64,000 nt of DNA from Polytrichum commune (GCA_950295325.1 OX485806.1:6448001-6512000); one strand, 5' to 3'. Positions 32,901 to 47,030 are shown, numbered from the stretch's first letter. The notes: a model not told the origin generated them from the letters alone. Numbers and translations: made by a program.

Positions 32901-35900
32901 AGTACCCTGTTCTCATGTTATCAGTAGGATTATTACAACTCACCATAGTTTGTTCCTTCTTCTATAGATAGGTATGCCTACTACCACTTCTCCCAGTATA
33001 TGACATCACTACCTTACTAACTGAGGTTGGAGTTAGTGGGTCCCTTGACGTCCAATATCAATGGAACTATCTTACCTCCCACAAGTATTGTATGGACTAC
33101 CTACCTGATAACCTAGGGGATACTATATTGTGCTACCGGACATTAACTTACTTCAACCTCTCTCCCTCTTTATTATACTCCATTATCCTCCAAATCCTAC
33201 CTCTACCGGGTAGTACTTTCATCTTAATGTGATTCTTGCCTTAACTTATTCACTATTCAGGTAGTAGGTAATTCCTCTCTTGAACTATGTTGATCTAATA
33301 AGTTGCATAGCCACTCTCTTTGAGGGCCCTATTAGGTAAGTGAAGAGTATTTCCCTCCTACTTTGTACTTTTATGTAACGATCATTCTCAAGTATTCAAC
33401 ACTCAACCTCATACATTCAACATTCAACCTTCAATGGTATAATTTCATACATATACACACAATCCCAATGGAACTCAAATCATTCTCATATGTTCCACAA
33501 GGAGGTAACCTCTTACAATACTAACACAAAATGATCACACCTTGAACATATTCTTCCTTTGCTTAAATAGTATCCTAAGCATATTCGAAGTCTCTCTAAT
33601 CCTATCACTTCCCTAACCACACATTCAAATCGGTGGTTCCTCTTCAACATAACCTTCTATTGTATCATGCATACCTTTTCTTCTTGGGGCATTATTTTCT
33701 AAAGACCGAGCCTAACTAACTTAGCTTCATGTTATTGTGGCGAGATTAGCTCTTATTATTAACATTACACTAGATCTAGCACCCTAGAACATTGACTCGT
33801 CATCCACACCAAAGCTAATGAGGCAACTAACAATACCTTTGGCCTCAAGACCGTCATACATCGCCAAAGAAATCAGAAGCATATCCTTGAGGTTATCCGA
33901 AGTTATAACACCCACTACCTTCTACAAATCCATTAGAAGGGGTATTCTATAGAATAACTCAACAACATACATGTGAATGGACCTCCATGGCAGTTAACTA
34001 TACTTGTGACTTCGTCACATGAGAAGGCAATGAATCTAGCACTTTGGATGGTAGATTTGATCTTACCTATGATGGCATTATGGAAACTTTCGGCCATTCC
34101 CACCCAAAAGAATCACTCCAGTGCTTAATGGGCATGTTTGTCACCTCAAGTTGTTGGAACAAAGATCTCATCTATTGGTACTCAGTTACAATCTACAGAT
34201 GCAAGTGATGCAAAAGGGTCACAAATTGGTATTATTTCCTTTTCCTCTCCATGTTAGCGTGATTTATCACTTCCTAAACAAAAGTGTTTTGAGCCTAGAA
34301 AACGGTGTCTTGGAGCCTAGACAAGTGAAGTTTCTCATTCCTCAAGTGGGAGCAATAAACCGAATGTAATACGTCCCCATGGGCACCCCAAGACCATTTT
34401 TTTGGCTTGGCAACGGCCAACATGTACTCTGAGGGGGTTTATCTTGGCATGCATTGTAATATCAATGCCCTCAATCTTCATGCATACCACACACCACAGT
34501 GCCACACATTCTCCCTCTAGATCGACTGCACTCTCCGATCAAGGTATCAAAGCAACCCTTTCATCCTTCAAATTCCTTTTAGACTCAACAAAATTTTGTC
34601 TTTTCTTGGAATTATTGGATCTGGCATTTGAACTGAGGGGTCAAGGTTTGGAGAAGGATTGGTTTTGGTATTAGAGCCTACACTAACCACAAGTTTATTT
34701 CCAAGGGTGTTGGAGGAAACAACATTAACATAGGAAGGTAGCTCCTCCCAAATTTGCTTGATTCGGAACCCAACATGAACTGGTAGCAGAGTCATGGTCA
34801 AGGCAAGGTTACAAAAAGTGCCAGATGGAAGAAAAGGGAGAGGGAAGAGAGACTGACCAAATGAGGTAGGCATACAAGGAAAAAAGCAACAAACTTGACA
34901 ACTAACTTCACTTGTCGTGCCCCATTACCCTAGCCACATATAATGCACCACATTAGAAACCCACAAAAAATCAACCCAAAACCCCAAAAATTGCAACAAA
35001 AATCAAAGCATCCAAGGAAAGCAAAATTTGAAAGGACCTACCTTCCAAAGCAACTGCCATTGTTGTTGCACCATGATTGGTCGCCAAATTCAAACCAACA
35101 CTCCATTAAGCCCCATGCTTTCTTCAATCCGCCCTGGGTTGCAAATCTCCCGTATTAAATCCTCCTAAATAATCCCTCCACCTGCCAAGCCAAGCCAGCA
35201 TGCTAGCAACCTCAAGCACGTGGTCACCGTTGGTTTTCAACAACGTTGCTAACACGCCAAGATTTTCGCCACTTTGGGACCCTGATCCCTCAACGAAAAC
35301 CAATGGTGACAACATGCAATGGCTAGGTGTGGAGGAGAGGAGCTCCAACTCCATGGCAAAAATGAGAGCTATGAAGGAGGTAGCCAGCCAACCCCTCCGT
35401 CCCCTCTATTGCCTCCATGCCACCTGCCTTAATTGGCAGCCTCCACACAACGCCCTAAACCCTCTCAAATGTCTACATCAATAGTGATCTCCACCGTCCA
35501 TTTGGGGATCATGTGGCTCCTAGAGGCTTACATGTAGGAGCAAACTTGCAAAAAGCGGCAAGAAAAACCCTCCACCCTACACTCCGATTCACCAAGCCCG
35601 TGTCGGGTCCCAAAGTGGCCAAAATCTTGCATCCTCAATTCATCAAAATTCTTGCATTGGGAAGAATTGATTTGAAATTTAGCAATTTGCAAATGCTCGA
35701 TGACTGCACACAACTTCTTCACCCTTGCCTCTTTTCTTAGCTCAACTCCTCCAACATCACCCCATCATTATGTAAAATCAAGAAATGTGAAGCATTCCAA
35801 AAGAGAGGTAGAGAGAAATGGGTTTTGGTGGGTTTGGGGCAAGTTGCAGTTTTGTTGAATGTGGTGCCAATTGATTTGCTTAGGGTTGGAGGAAGTAAGG

Positions 35901-37064
35901 TATTTATATTTAGAACCAACACTGGTTGTGTAGTATATACAACAATCCTACATTTGGATCATGGTACATAATGTTGCCATCAGTGTGTTGGTTTTGGGTT
36001 TGCCTACCTTAGTGGCATTGGTGGCACTCATCTCAAAGATAGTGAATCAGGTGATGAATTCATAGCAATTGTGCACATTGATCACGTAAGGAATTAGTTT
36101 TTTTAGGTTTCCAAAGCGGTCGGGGCACCCATATTAAGTTTCTATGTCTTCACTTGAAATTCTTAATATCATGACATTTTGTTAGATGTTAGAAGGAAAA
36201 CAAAGAATGCATTGAGCCACATTTTGGTATGCCACGCAACGCCTGTCAAAATTCAACTACACCATTATCAGGATACATTCCAATTTCTACATATTGTGCA
36301 TGGTTGTGGGACTCGCACTAATAATTACAAGTCTATCACAGTATTTTCAAGAGTAAAGATTCATGATGTTCAGGACAATTCTAGCATTGGAAATGTAGTG
36401 CCTTTCATATCACTTCTTCAATCTGAACGTGTTTTCTTTTTCATTTTGCAGCAGTTTATATTCATTATATTCTTCATTAGAAACTTGGCATACGATTCAG
36501 GTGTGTTTAAAAATTTGTTCGCAAACTTACCATTACTTCACTCAAGCGTAGTGTACCTTCATGGACATTAATTCAAAGGGCGCAGAAAATGTGCATGTTG
36601 CCATGACCACGACATGTATTAAATTCCTTCTGAATCCATGAGAGATGAGAACTGTTATGCCAGAAATGAGTTCCCAAATGAAATGCCTACTAAGAACAGC
36701 ACGATCATCTTGCAGAGTCAATACAAACATTGCCATATACAACTCAAGTATAGGCGTCGATTTGAGAAGAGTGACCACATAAGGCCAACAACCCTAAAAC
36801 TAAAACACACACAAGATGAAACAATCGATCAAGACAAGAAAGAGCACTTGAACAGAAAGAAAGGGTGAGCAGGAAAAGCATTGTGCTTTTATTACTAAAT
36901 AGTTACTGAATAGAAACTTAGCGTTCATATTCGCACTACGATGCCGTAGTTTGAAGGCGTTGAAAGTGGGACCAATATACACAAAAATGTCCACACCATA
37001 ATAATGTAATGTACACCTCTACCACTGTGATGAGAAACAATTTTTGCAAGTGAGGGCTTGCATA
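32901..37064. other. Intergenic DNA, no gene recognised
   Basis: Long stretch without a recognisable gene. 34,930-35,750 is richer in C and has open frames without any known domain. A partly palindromic GGTCACCGTTGGTTTT / AAAACCAATGGTGAC pair lies near 35,222 and 35,297. Nothing further could be supported. Confidence 0.45.
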
Positions 37065-37454
37065 CTACTCACACGGGACACAAGGAACACACAAATCCCG
37101 AAAAATTGATCCTACTGTCTTCTCAACTACCATGCCTACAGCTCTTTCACAAGCCCTAAACACCCGAAGACTGTTCTCTACACTCAATCCTGTAAAATTT
37201 TCTTTGGCATTTTCATCCACATTTTCCAAAGGGGGGAGTGCAGTGTCAGCACAATCCCCTGATACTGTGGGCGTGTATGTGCGGGAGGGTTGACGGTTTC
37301 CACCTCCCAATTGAAGGTATCCAGCCTCCCAAATGGCGAGGCAGAAGCCCCAAAGGGTTGAAAAGAACACCAATGTTTTGGCTAACTTTAAGAACGTCCT
37401 CCTGATTGTAGAGGAACAGCTATCTCTGATTTCAACGCTGTCAAGTTTTTGCAC
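37065..37454 (-). other. Open frame downstream of HSPRO, possible hypothetical exon
   Basis: A 129-codon minus-strand frame with no ATG at its beginning. It contains a hydrophobic segment (TLVFFSTLWGFCLAIW) and more balanced composition than surrounding DNA. It lies 300 bp past the HSPRO stop on the same strand, so it could be HSPRO 3' UTR, an exon of an unrecognised gene, or chance. No homologue is recognised. Confidence 0.2.
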
Positions 37455-37756
37455 TCATGCTCCCATGGCACCTTGGTACATGTGATGATTCTTCAGAGTG
37501 AGAGCTGCATCGGCATATTGCTTCTTTTCCACAGGCCCAATTACATTCTGCAACAATCGGTTCACAGACACAAATTTAGTCCACTATTCAAGTACAATCA
37601 GCTTCACAAGTGCTTCACACTCCAAAAGGGACACTATTGGTCAGAAGGAACTGCCAAATGCATAGCATGTATAATAAGACTTAGAATGGATACCCAAATA
37701 GGGGATGCAGGAAGTTTACATTGCGTCACATAATTCTTACATCATGCATGCTAAGC

Positions 37757-40478
37757 CTACGAGTAGACTGTGGAGTGCAAGACATCAACAGTTGTGTATA
37801 CCTTCTGTGGTACGTCTTCATCTGCGTCTCCTTTTGTGCTACCACCGCTATTGCTGCTTGCAACACTTGAAGACTTGCTAGACTCTTCTGCAGAAGCTCG
37901 CATGGCTTTCTGTACAAGGAGCTGTCTCATGATGGCACCCTCCTCGAGTTCCGGATTGTGGTGCCAGAAGTTCCCCAGGAACGTCTTCGCGCCATCTAGG
38001 CTTGGAAAGTAGGGTGGTTCGAAGTAGATTTGAGAAAGGGCATCCGCAGCAGAGATTTCGGCTTGCGTTGTGCCCTTGTACTCCCCGCTACCCATTACAG
38101 CAATCACAAGCTGCTGATAAGAGAAATAGAATTGCCTCACTGCTGCCTCAACTGCTTGGAAAGCTTGGAGAAGATGAATGGTGGATGAGTGATATGCTAA
38201 AGGTCGACCAAAGGGTGCCACTGCATGAGTTCGCATACCATGAGAATGCAGTAGATCCATCACTGCCTCTTGCAGTCTTGGGCCTCCCTTTGGATCAGCT
38301 TCTACTCCCACGACTTTAGGGACCAGATGCCGGAGCTCTTTGCAAGCCTTGGTGACTTCCCGGAGCTTTGTGGACCTTAAACAGTATGCACCTGCCCAGC
38401 ACAGTTACGAATTTCGTGTCAGAGCAAGAACATTCAAAACAGGTACCAGCTGCTTAACCTCCAAACTCTAGATGTTTTAGTCTTTCCAATTCCTAGCTTG
38501 ATCGCTTCTACTCATTAACTAGTCTAAAAGGTGTAAGATTAGGGTTGAGGATTGTCAGTGCTCATATGCTAGAAAACCCCTTGACATGCTCATCTAAGCT
38601 TTCGAATGAGACTATGTAGATCATTTCATTCAAAATGTGTGACATAAAAGCGGTAAATTAACGCCCTTACCTCCTCCAATGTGTTCTGTGCTAATAGCTG
38701 CACCATCCTGAGAAATGGCAAGCTCTTCTTTCAAACGCATGAAGTCATCAGGGTCCATGATCTGCAGGAGATCCATCGTGGAAATCAGTAATTTCCAAAC
38801 TCGCTCAACAATCCAGCAGCTCTTGGCTGCCCCCTCGGAGTTTCCAGCTTTAACATTCTCTTCCACGTTTTGGATGAGCCCATGAGCTACCTCCAGCCAT
38901 GCCTCCATGATTTGGTGCACAGTCGAAAGGGTATGATCCTCGGCATGCCCAGGCATGGACTGTCTGCATGCATATACCTGCAAAACTTAAGTTTGTGAGA
39001 AAATTCTCCAACATAGGTGGCAAAAAAAGTTCTTATTCTACAGATGTAGAACTTAATGTGCAATGCATGTAGGCTTCCACTATTTTCTAACGGTTTGAAG
39101 TTGGAAGAGCCAATTTCTTACACTGACACCTAAAAGTTGCTATCGATAACCTAAGAAGATCCAGCAACACACTACGAATGTTGTAGGAAGAACGCACTCG
39201 TACTATAATGCTAACCGTACAGCAACACTTACACCTAAGAGCCAAGGCTTCCACTTCTGCTCACGAAAAAACTAGGAAGGCAATCAGAATGCAGCAGGCA
39301 TTCTTGCCCAATCTAGGGTGGAATTGAAGTTAAAATTACAATATATCAGGAAGCATCACACTCATACATTCGTAAGATCTACTCCACAGCTGACCTTTCG
39401 CAGTATAATCGTTCCAAGAGAGAACAAGATACATCCTTGCAGACAATAGTCCAAAAGATGTGAATATCAAATTCTCTGAACACTACCAAGTGGAAAGCTG
39501 CATACAGCTGATTACAAAATGGTCGAAGGTAATTAGGATGCCACGTCATCAGACCAGACCCAGTCCTGTTTCTACATTTTTTCAGAGAGATGTGACCTAA
39601 GTTAGACTACATGTTTCGTTGTAGGCCAGAACCTTGAACATAGCGTGTGCGGTATAGAAACTATAGCAGCTGGAGTATTACGCAAAAATTCACACCTGGG
39701 GCTCAATGAAGGAAATGGCAAAGTCACTCTAACCAAGAGACGAAGACAAGGCAGAAAAAGAATCGGTGAAGGGTTTACAAGAACAGCAGCATATTCTTAC
39801 CTCAAGAGGTTGACAGATCTTATCATACTCGAGAACAGCTTTTCCTGAGAGATTTGGCTCGCCAAGACCTAGAGTAAATGGTGCACGAGCCATGTGACCT
39901 TCAATAGCAAAATGCAACCTGGCACTGACGCTCTGAGCCGTTCTCCAGGCAGCCAGACGGGGCAGGAGGCTCTCTTTGCTCATCTTGCTTACAAAAGGTC
40001 GTGATCCCGACTTGTGCCATACCACTGACTCGGTTCCAACATAGCTAGCACTATTTGATAGCTTAGAAGTCGGCGCATGGCCATCTGCCTCCACTATGCA
40101 AGAAAGAATCTCAAGCTGCAGGTTGGCAAGTGATTCCAATCTTCGGAGCCACTCGTCACGATCGATGTAAGGTCTGGTGTCGCACAGGACGCCAGAAATC
40201 ATACGAAACACCATCTCTAAGCTGTGAAGGGCAGGCCTTACAATGGTTTCGTTTTTCCATGTTGGATAGAGCTCCGTCCGCCATAGCCGAGTTAGCTCCG
40301 GAAGATGAAGGTAAAGCCCGTACGCTTCAACTTGCTCCGGCGACGGTTGCACAAGAGCCTCAATGTCGCAGTTCGCCAGGGAGACCGACACTGGCGTTCC
40401 TGGAAAAAGAGCGCAGTGCACTCCTCCACACACTCTAGATCTTAGCTCCCGTGTATCCATGCCTGAGTGGAAGTCCAT
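37757..40478 (-). CDS. HSPRO / Hs1pro-1-like protein
   Basis: Plant-specific stress and defence protein; Arabidopsis HSPRO proteins are pathogen-responsive and bind the SnRK1 subunit AKIN-beta-gamma, and beet Hs1pro-1 was described in nematode resistance. Three exons on the minus strand: 40,478-39,801 (226 codons), 38,977-38,671 and 38,391-37,757, giving about 539 residues. Family blocks in order: YLHLPELTRLWRTELYPTW, ALHSLEMVFRMISGVL, RPYIDRDEWLRRLE, SLLPRLAAW, FTLGLGEPNLSGK, ERVWKLLISTMDLLQIMDP, GVEADPKGGPRLQEA, HLLQAFQAVEAAVR and YFPSLDGAKTFLG. Arabidopsis members are recalled as intronless and shorter; here there are two introns and a Ser/Gly-rich C-terminal tail of about 45 residues. A second ATG lies six codons after the chosen start. 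No break seen. Confidence 0.9.
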
Positions 40479-43199
40479 GGCTATAAAAATGAGAATTTAC
40501 GGACAGTCCTCCTTTCGGAATCAGCGGTGAACTCAGGAAACAATGGTGCAGCAGGGATGACGACTTCGGAGACTCTTAACGGAGACAAACTCCTAAACGT
40601 GAACATCTCCTGGTCAGAATTGCACGACTTCTTTCAGCAGCCGAGGTAGTTCTTCTTGATAGTTGATAGCGCCAATAGCCGAGTCAAACTAGCTGGTAAA
40701 GCGCTCAATCGCGAGTAAACGCGTGAAAGTTGCAAAATCTCCCACGTCTAATTCCAGTAATTAGCTGTGGCTACAGAAACCGACACAACCACGCCCGAAC
40801 CCTCTCAATGACGAGGAACGAAACTTTGAATCTCGTCAAGGTTGAAGAAATCTGTGAAGAAGCAAATTTAACGAGGGTTAGATTCAGCAAGAGAGATAAG
40901 TACAATAGTTGTGACCAGTGACTTAGGCAACATCGTGCAACATCATGCCCTGAAACATCATGCGCTGATTGTAACATCCTTACGGAACAAACTTCAAAGC
41001 TGTAATACAAACAAATGTAAATTAATTTATTACGAAAAGGAATCATCCTAAGAGGAGTTTTGAGGTGCAATCTGTAAATGAAAGTGGAAACGAAGAAAAG
41101 GCACTACATACGGCACTGTCCATTAAAGAACCATCATGGGATGAGCAAGGACAGACAAAGGAAGACCTGCACCAAGGGTGTGCATGGTGGCAAGTTTATA
41201 TATGCTTTCTATGCTAGTAGGAACCGCATCCACCGAAATATATGGAGCGCGAAGCGGAGGCACCAAAACTCTCGGCGGAAAGCCTCTCTCCTCTCTCATC
41301 TCTCTCCATTAATTTAATCATCTCTCCTCTCCCTCCATACGAAATCAAGGATCTGTAATAATCGAGTCAGCCCGCGAGGAAGCTAAAGTATCGCCAGAAA
41401 GTGAGACTCGGTTCACCTCCGCCTCCCAGACCAACCGTCCTCCCCGTGCTCATGTGACAACTACGCACGACAAATCTGGCAACGCACGCTCCAACACCGA
41501 CGCGTCGCAACTTCCTCATAAACTTCCCAGAGCCACGATGCGAGGAGCTACACAACCTAGGTAGCCTTGCCGACCCGACCTACCACTACAAAATCAAGCC
41601 TGCTCTCATCACAATCTCACCTGACCAACAAGACTGTCTAACACTTCCACTGAATCGACTAAAGGAGCAACTCGCCTCGAAGAAATCGAGCGCAATACTT
41701 GACGTTTCTTCAAACCGAAGTTCGTGCGCCACACCCGATAAAGAGCACGCGTAAATCTTAAAACTCCAAGGCACTGGCGACATAGGTCACCTACACTTGC
41801 TGCTGCTTATTAAAGGACGCAGCGGCACTCCGCACTCATGTAGGTCGATGCTTGTCTAGTACGAGAAACAAAGTCCGGCTCTCCAAGAGTCTTAGGTAGT
41901 GATGATTAAGGAAGGAGCACAATCCAACACAAAACCACTCCTCTAACGAGTCTACCGGATCTTATAGCCACCGACTAGGCACAGAAGCAATCGCCCGCAG
42001 CACCCGAAACCTTGCAAACTCGAACCTAAAGATACAAACGCATAGTGATCAGACCTGCGCTCCACAGTCTACTCACTTCAGCTCCCTTGCTGCTTGAACA
42101 AAGCATAAAACAGCCAAACCTGCTCCCTCCACTCCACTTTTACTCCAAACTCAACTCTCGCCTACCGAGACTCCAATTCTCTCTCTCTCTCTCTCTCCAC
42201 GCGTCCACTGGATCGAGAACGCCAATCAGCAGCAAGAACACCGTGTTCAACCTTTGCAAGTCCAAGATACTCAAACCACATATTAAGTCTCACATGTACA
42301 CACCTGCTTGAAGAAAAAACTGAACTGAACGCGTAATCTGAAGCTTCACGCCACCGTCTACTAGAGGAGAGGCAACTAGAGGAGGATGAGGAGGAGGTAC
42401 TACTTAGCGCTTGCTGTAGTTGCTGGAACCAGGACGAAACACAGGAGCAGTGATCCTGGCGGTTTTGTAATAAGGCGCAGGAAGCTTGAAGGCTCGACTT
42501 TACTTGGAGCACTAGGGGTGCGGCTGGTTCTCCGAGGGTTTGAATGAATAATGGCAGTTGCGTGGAATCGGTGGTGAATATCCAGCGAAACAAATCCAGA
42601 AGTGATGATGATGATGATGAAGCAGAGCCGAAGCAGCAGGTAGAGTATATTAGTCTACCGGAACAACTACTATACAGGTGGATAGAGCATAGGGATATGT
42701 AGATAAATAGCCAAGCCTACAGTACCACCCTACCTACTAGCCCCCCTGCGCTAGTCTGTGTCGGACTGAATCTTACTATCTTCGGTCGCACCTTCGCTTT
42801 CTAGTGCTGCTGCGCCTGCGCCCACCCTACTAGTGGTGCTGTAAGTTAAACTGCATAGTCTACATATTGTTATTATGGCTATGGCTACTCACTCCACAAC
42901 AACAACTCCGAACAGACTCCCCTCCGGTGGGGCCGCTAACTTATCCGAACGTTGCCCTAACTTAGCCTGCAACCTGCCAAGTCTGCAATCCTCTACAGTT
43001 GCTGCTGCTGCTGTTGTTGTTGAAACCTAACTTAACTTTAACTTCCTTCTTTTTGCAGACGGTGGTGGTGATGGTGGCGGTCATGGGCGTCGGAGAAGAA
43101 GGAATTCGGGGCTGCTGCCTGCAGTTGTCGGCTAAATCCGGGGGTGAATGAATGACACTCCGGTGGAAATTAACACCATGGTGTGATAGTAAACACTCA
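40479..43199. other. 5' flank of HSPRO, GC-richer gene-free region
   Basis: Includes the HSPRO promoter and leader on the minus strand. CT-rich tracts lie at 41,278-41,335 and a (CT)n microsatellite at about 42,178-42,196. A minus-strand Ser-rich open frame at 42,162-42,593 has no known domain and overlaps the microsatellite. Trinucleotide GCT/GTT repeats lie near 43,001-43,025. Composition is gene-like but no exon could be supported. Confidence 0.4.
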
Positions 43200-43507
43200 G
43201 GGCGGCCACTTCACACACATGAACCAAGGGCCGTGACCATGACCATGTAATTCTGAGGGCCCTTGATTCTCATCTGAAGACCATATCACTCACGTGGTCT
43301 GCCGGAATTTGCGTCATGTCCACCTCCAATTTTTTAACAAACCATTAAACATTATTTACATTATGTCACATAGGAATCATGCAAACTTTTCCTCCATGAT
43401 GATCTCTTTGGGTCCTTAGGCTTTCACCTTCTAGTGTGAAGTTTGACCAATGAGAGATCTTAGAATGCGATGATCACATGCCTTCAGTCTTGTGTGTGAA
43501 GTGGGCC
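43200..43507. mobile_element. P2-family TIR element, ~310 bp
   Basis: The left end GGCGGCCACTTCACACACAT plus AAGGGCCGTGACCATG and the right end (complement) GGCCCACTTCACACACAAG are imperfect inverted repeats. Internal blocks GTCTGCCGGAATTTGCGTCA and CCACCTCCAA recur at 53,260 and, more diverged, at 58,040. No coding capacity. Confidence 0.65.
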
Positions 43508-44807
43508 TAAGGTGTGGTGAATTGAGTTAAGTCGCCTATTCTCAATGGACACTTTTTCTTTTGGAAAGTCAATGAATTTTTGTTGTATTGAGAAAATTAC
43601 ATTTACAATCATGATATAGCATTCCTTGAGGTGTGGTCGAACAAGACGCCGATGAGCCAAAATCAAACATCGGAACCTCAAAATGAATCATGCTCAAAGA
43701 GGACTGTACTATAGGACAAGAAGTCCAAGAACCAAAGAACTGAGTAGCTAAATGAATGAAAGAGCCAACAAGACATGTGTGCCACAAAGGCAAATGCCCT
43801 CTTGAGAAAAGAAACACACACACACACAATTGAGAATTGAAGGGGGCACCAACAATCACTATAGCATGAGGCCAATTGCCTCCACCATATGTTTGACCTT
43901 TCAGTTAGATTACAACATATGTAGAAGTAAAGTGAATATTGTTTTGAGCACATGGTCCAATTACATTGTATCACTTGTTATTTTCATGTCCATTATTAAC
44001 TACATGCCATGCAATATACGATTCAAATATTGGCAAACAAAAAGAGAATGACCAAATAAGGAGCTCTCACATCTTCCTTTGAGAATGGGTGCAAAAATGA
44101 AATAGTGGTGAGGAAGATGATGCTAAAATCGTCACTTTGATGGTTGAACATACATATTAATATAATAATAAACTAATGGTTTTTTTAAGCAATTAATAGA
44201 GAAATTCAATGCACCAAGATATATCTCATTTGAATTCCGTATGCAAATGTTATAAGGCTTCAGACATTTATTGGTAAATGACCCAAATCCAACACATAAG
44301 CTTCTTGTTAAGGTGATGAACATTCTTGATATCAATGTGTAATTATAAAAATCAACTGTAAAGCATGGGGATGATATGAGAGTGTCAAAATCTCCTAGTG
44401 CTCCCTTGTTTGAGTGTAACTGGTAAGTCTGAGAGAATTTTTTTGAGTTTTAGGTGTCGACATCTCATCCATCCAACATAAAACTCGACCTCACGTAGCT
44501 TTACTGTTGATTCATCTAAAATGACCTCAAGTAGATTATTTTGAAATCTTTAAAGCCAATTCCGGTATCAAACCATTTTAAGCAAAGAAAAAAACTTCCG
44601 GACTGCATACATAACATTATTTAGATCCATAACAATGTTACGTGGGACTAACAATATTCCACATAACATTCTTTACATTCAGTCTAGATATGGGAAATAT
44701 TCCATGGAATATTGTCAGTCCTACATAACATTGTTATGAATTTGAATAATCTTATGTACTATTTCAAAGCTTTTATATAAGACATGTATAAAAGACACAC
44801 TTGATTA

Positions 44808-44848
<41 letters not shown>

Positions 44849-45388
44849 TTAGCCTTCATCTACGCTTGTCCTTACTCCCACCCACAAAAGTCTAGTGGGT
44901 GAGGTACATACGTGGCCCGTACATGGGAACCCAACCCTTAGAGCACGTCTACCTTAATTTGGTTAGAACTCCATAGCCCCCGGGTGGTCTTTTTCTTTGA
45001 AGGCATTGTGTGTTGTGACCAAGTGCCTCTCCCACTAGACTTTGATTTGTTCAAGCCACGAAACACCTTTCCGGATGATGAGGTGGTGGGTAGGAAACCT
45101 CTCTTCTTTCACACGAATGTGCAATGTACATGCATTTCCTTTTCTTCGACAAGCACAAAAGGTCTCCTTGCAAAGTCCAAGGGTGATGGATTTGGTAGGA
45201 TTAAAAGCACACTTGGATTTCCACCGGTCAATGTTCCAAGGGCTCAACGTATAGGCAAGCCATAGAAGCCCAAAGCTATCCATTCGGATGACCACGTGGG
45301 CAAATCAAAACAAAGCCAATTAGTTAAGTTCCGTGACCATTCACCATACCGTGTGGTGCAATACACACGTACGTACATGTATCTATGA
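43508..45388. other. Intergenic DNA with (CT)n microsatellite
   Basis: A perfect (CT)n run of about 30 bases occupies 44,813-44,843. A segment at 44,195-44,365 resembles TOC75 intron 2. No gene recognised. Confidence 0.5.
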
Positions 45389-45668
45389 GGTACGTGGGTG
45401 TTGTTTCGGTTTGTTCTTTTCATGTTCTCCCACTCCTACCAACTAGATTTACACAACAAAGTTTGCATTGCATTGGCAACTCTACAATGAAGCATCAACA
45501 TAAATCGGATTGAAAATTAGACCTTTCTTGATTTAGTTATGGGGTAATGGAAGTGCACGTTTGTTGACTTCTTAACTTAATACATATGTCCTCCCAAGTG
45601 TGTTCACTATTGAGTGTATAGTAGTTGATAATATGTGAAGATGTAGTCCGATCTCTTTTAACCATGGA
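45389..45668 (-). mobile_element. Partial P1 element
   Basis: Begins GGTACGTGGGTGTTGTTTCG and shares CATGTTCTCCCACTCCTACC and GATTTACACAACAAA with the copy at 51,225. The far TIR is not recognisable, so the element is truncated or decayed. Confidence 0.6.
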
Positions 45669-46707
45669 TGTCCTAGGCGACCGTAATATGGTCATGAACG
45701 GTTCACTCGGACTCCTTTGACACTAGTTCGGATGGTTTCAAGACTGTTTCAACTACTTCTCTTGTTCTTGTTTCAAGCTTGTCATATCTTGGCACATGGA
45801 TTAAGTATGGGAGTGTGCTCTCAACTAGTTTACAATGGAACCGGTCCGCGAACACTTGCTTGACATTTGTCACCTCCATGCTTTAGGGGCAACATATCCC
45901 AAACATGTTTTTTGTTGGTCCCTAGGTACAAATGATTCCCAATTGATTTGAGAATTTGCATGACACTCAAACGCAACATATCCTAAACATCTACTATCGT
46001 AATTATTAGTTGGACATGTGTTGGTGGGTGTAAATCTATGCGGAAGGCGCGTAGTTGTGGCACCGTTGCCTCAAATTGCAAAGTTTCCCATAAGATCAAA
46101 TAGACCGGTTTCAAGGTTTGTGAGTTGATTTGAGTAGGTATATTTCCCCTCTCTTGAATGAGAGTAAAATTGTGTCATTGGAGATGATTCAAGTGGAGGT
46201 CCGATCAAAAAACCAACCCCAATGTATTTTGTAATTGTTGCCCCTTGAGACCATTATTGACATTTTTATTATAATCTCCTATATTAAAGAACTTCAACAT
46301 CTAAAATTTAGATGTGCGTAGTCACCTCCAATATGTAAACATCTATACAATTGGATTTGTCAAAAAGAACTTTAGATCTTCAACTACAATCACTGAAATT
46401 GAGGTCACATTTTATGAGTAATTTTGAGGGACATTGGACGTGGGGAGTTAGGGGTTAAACATGTCGGATCCAAGTAACACTTGCATACCTTGTATGCATG
46501 CATGTATGTATGTATGTACACCTGTAGGTATGTGTGGGTATGCATGTATGTAATTGTAGGTAGGCATGTGTATGCGTGCGTGTGTTATAGATTGTGCATT
46601 AGCCTCAAAGGCCATCAACTTGGAAACCAACTAATTGAGACTTGAAAAGTCTTAGAAGTTCCACGTGTTTCCTTGTTCCATGCAACACAACAATGTCCTA
46701 TAGGTTT
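45669..46707. other. Intergenic DNA, no gene seen
   Basis: AT-rich, with a degenerate (GTAT)n/(GCAT)n tract at about 46,495-46,585. No exon recognised. Confidence 0.5.
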
Positions 46708-47030
46708 AGGGGTGCTTTAGATGGGGGTCCACGGTCCAAGAACATAGGGACCAATTTGAAGAAGATTGAACTCTTGAACCAGACCTTCCCTTGGCCCTTG
46801 CCTTCCAAAGCGGTTCCCCGAAATAGGAGCTCTCCTTTGAGCTTCATTTCTTGGTTCGGATCATTATTGTTTTTCTCATAATTGATGCCGTATAGGAGAC
46901 ACCTCACTTTGCCTCTTCTCGGTCTTGGACCCTCACATAAATGCCTTCGGTCCAATTTACACCTCTCGGCCAATAGGATGGCTTCATTTTGTTGGACCCT
47001 CCCCCTTGGACCTGCACATAAAGTGCCCCT
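46708..47030. mobile_element. TIR element of ~322 bp
   Basis: The ends pair as AGGGGTGCTTTAGATGGGGG and, from the other strand, AGGGGCACTTTATGTGCAGG followed by TCCA on both sides. The interior has GGTCC/GGACC-rich segments and no coding domain. The AGGGG-start TIR resembles the P2 family. Confidence 0.6.

Noticed and set aside
42162-42593. Ser-rich 143-codon minus-strand frame upstream of HSPRO
   Set aside because: Contains a translated CT microsatellite and Ser runs, no domain and no link by splice sites; treated as non-coding.
44984-45265. 93-codon plus-strand frame as a gene
   Set aside because: No recognisable domain, no splice context, and a comparable open frame on the opposite strand.
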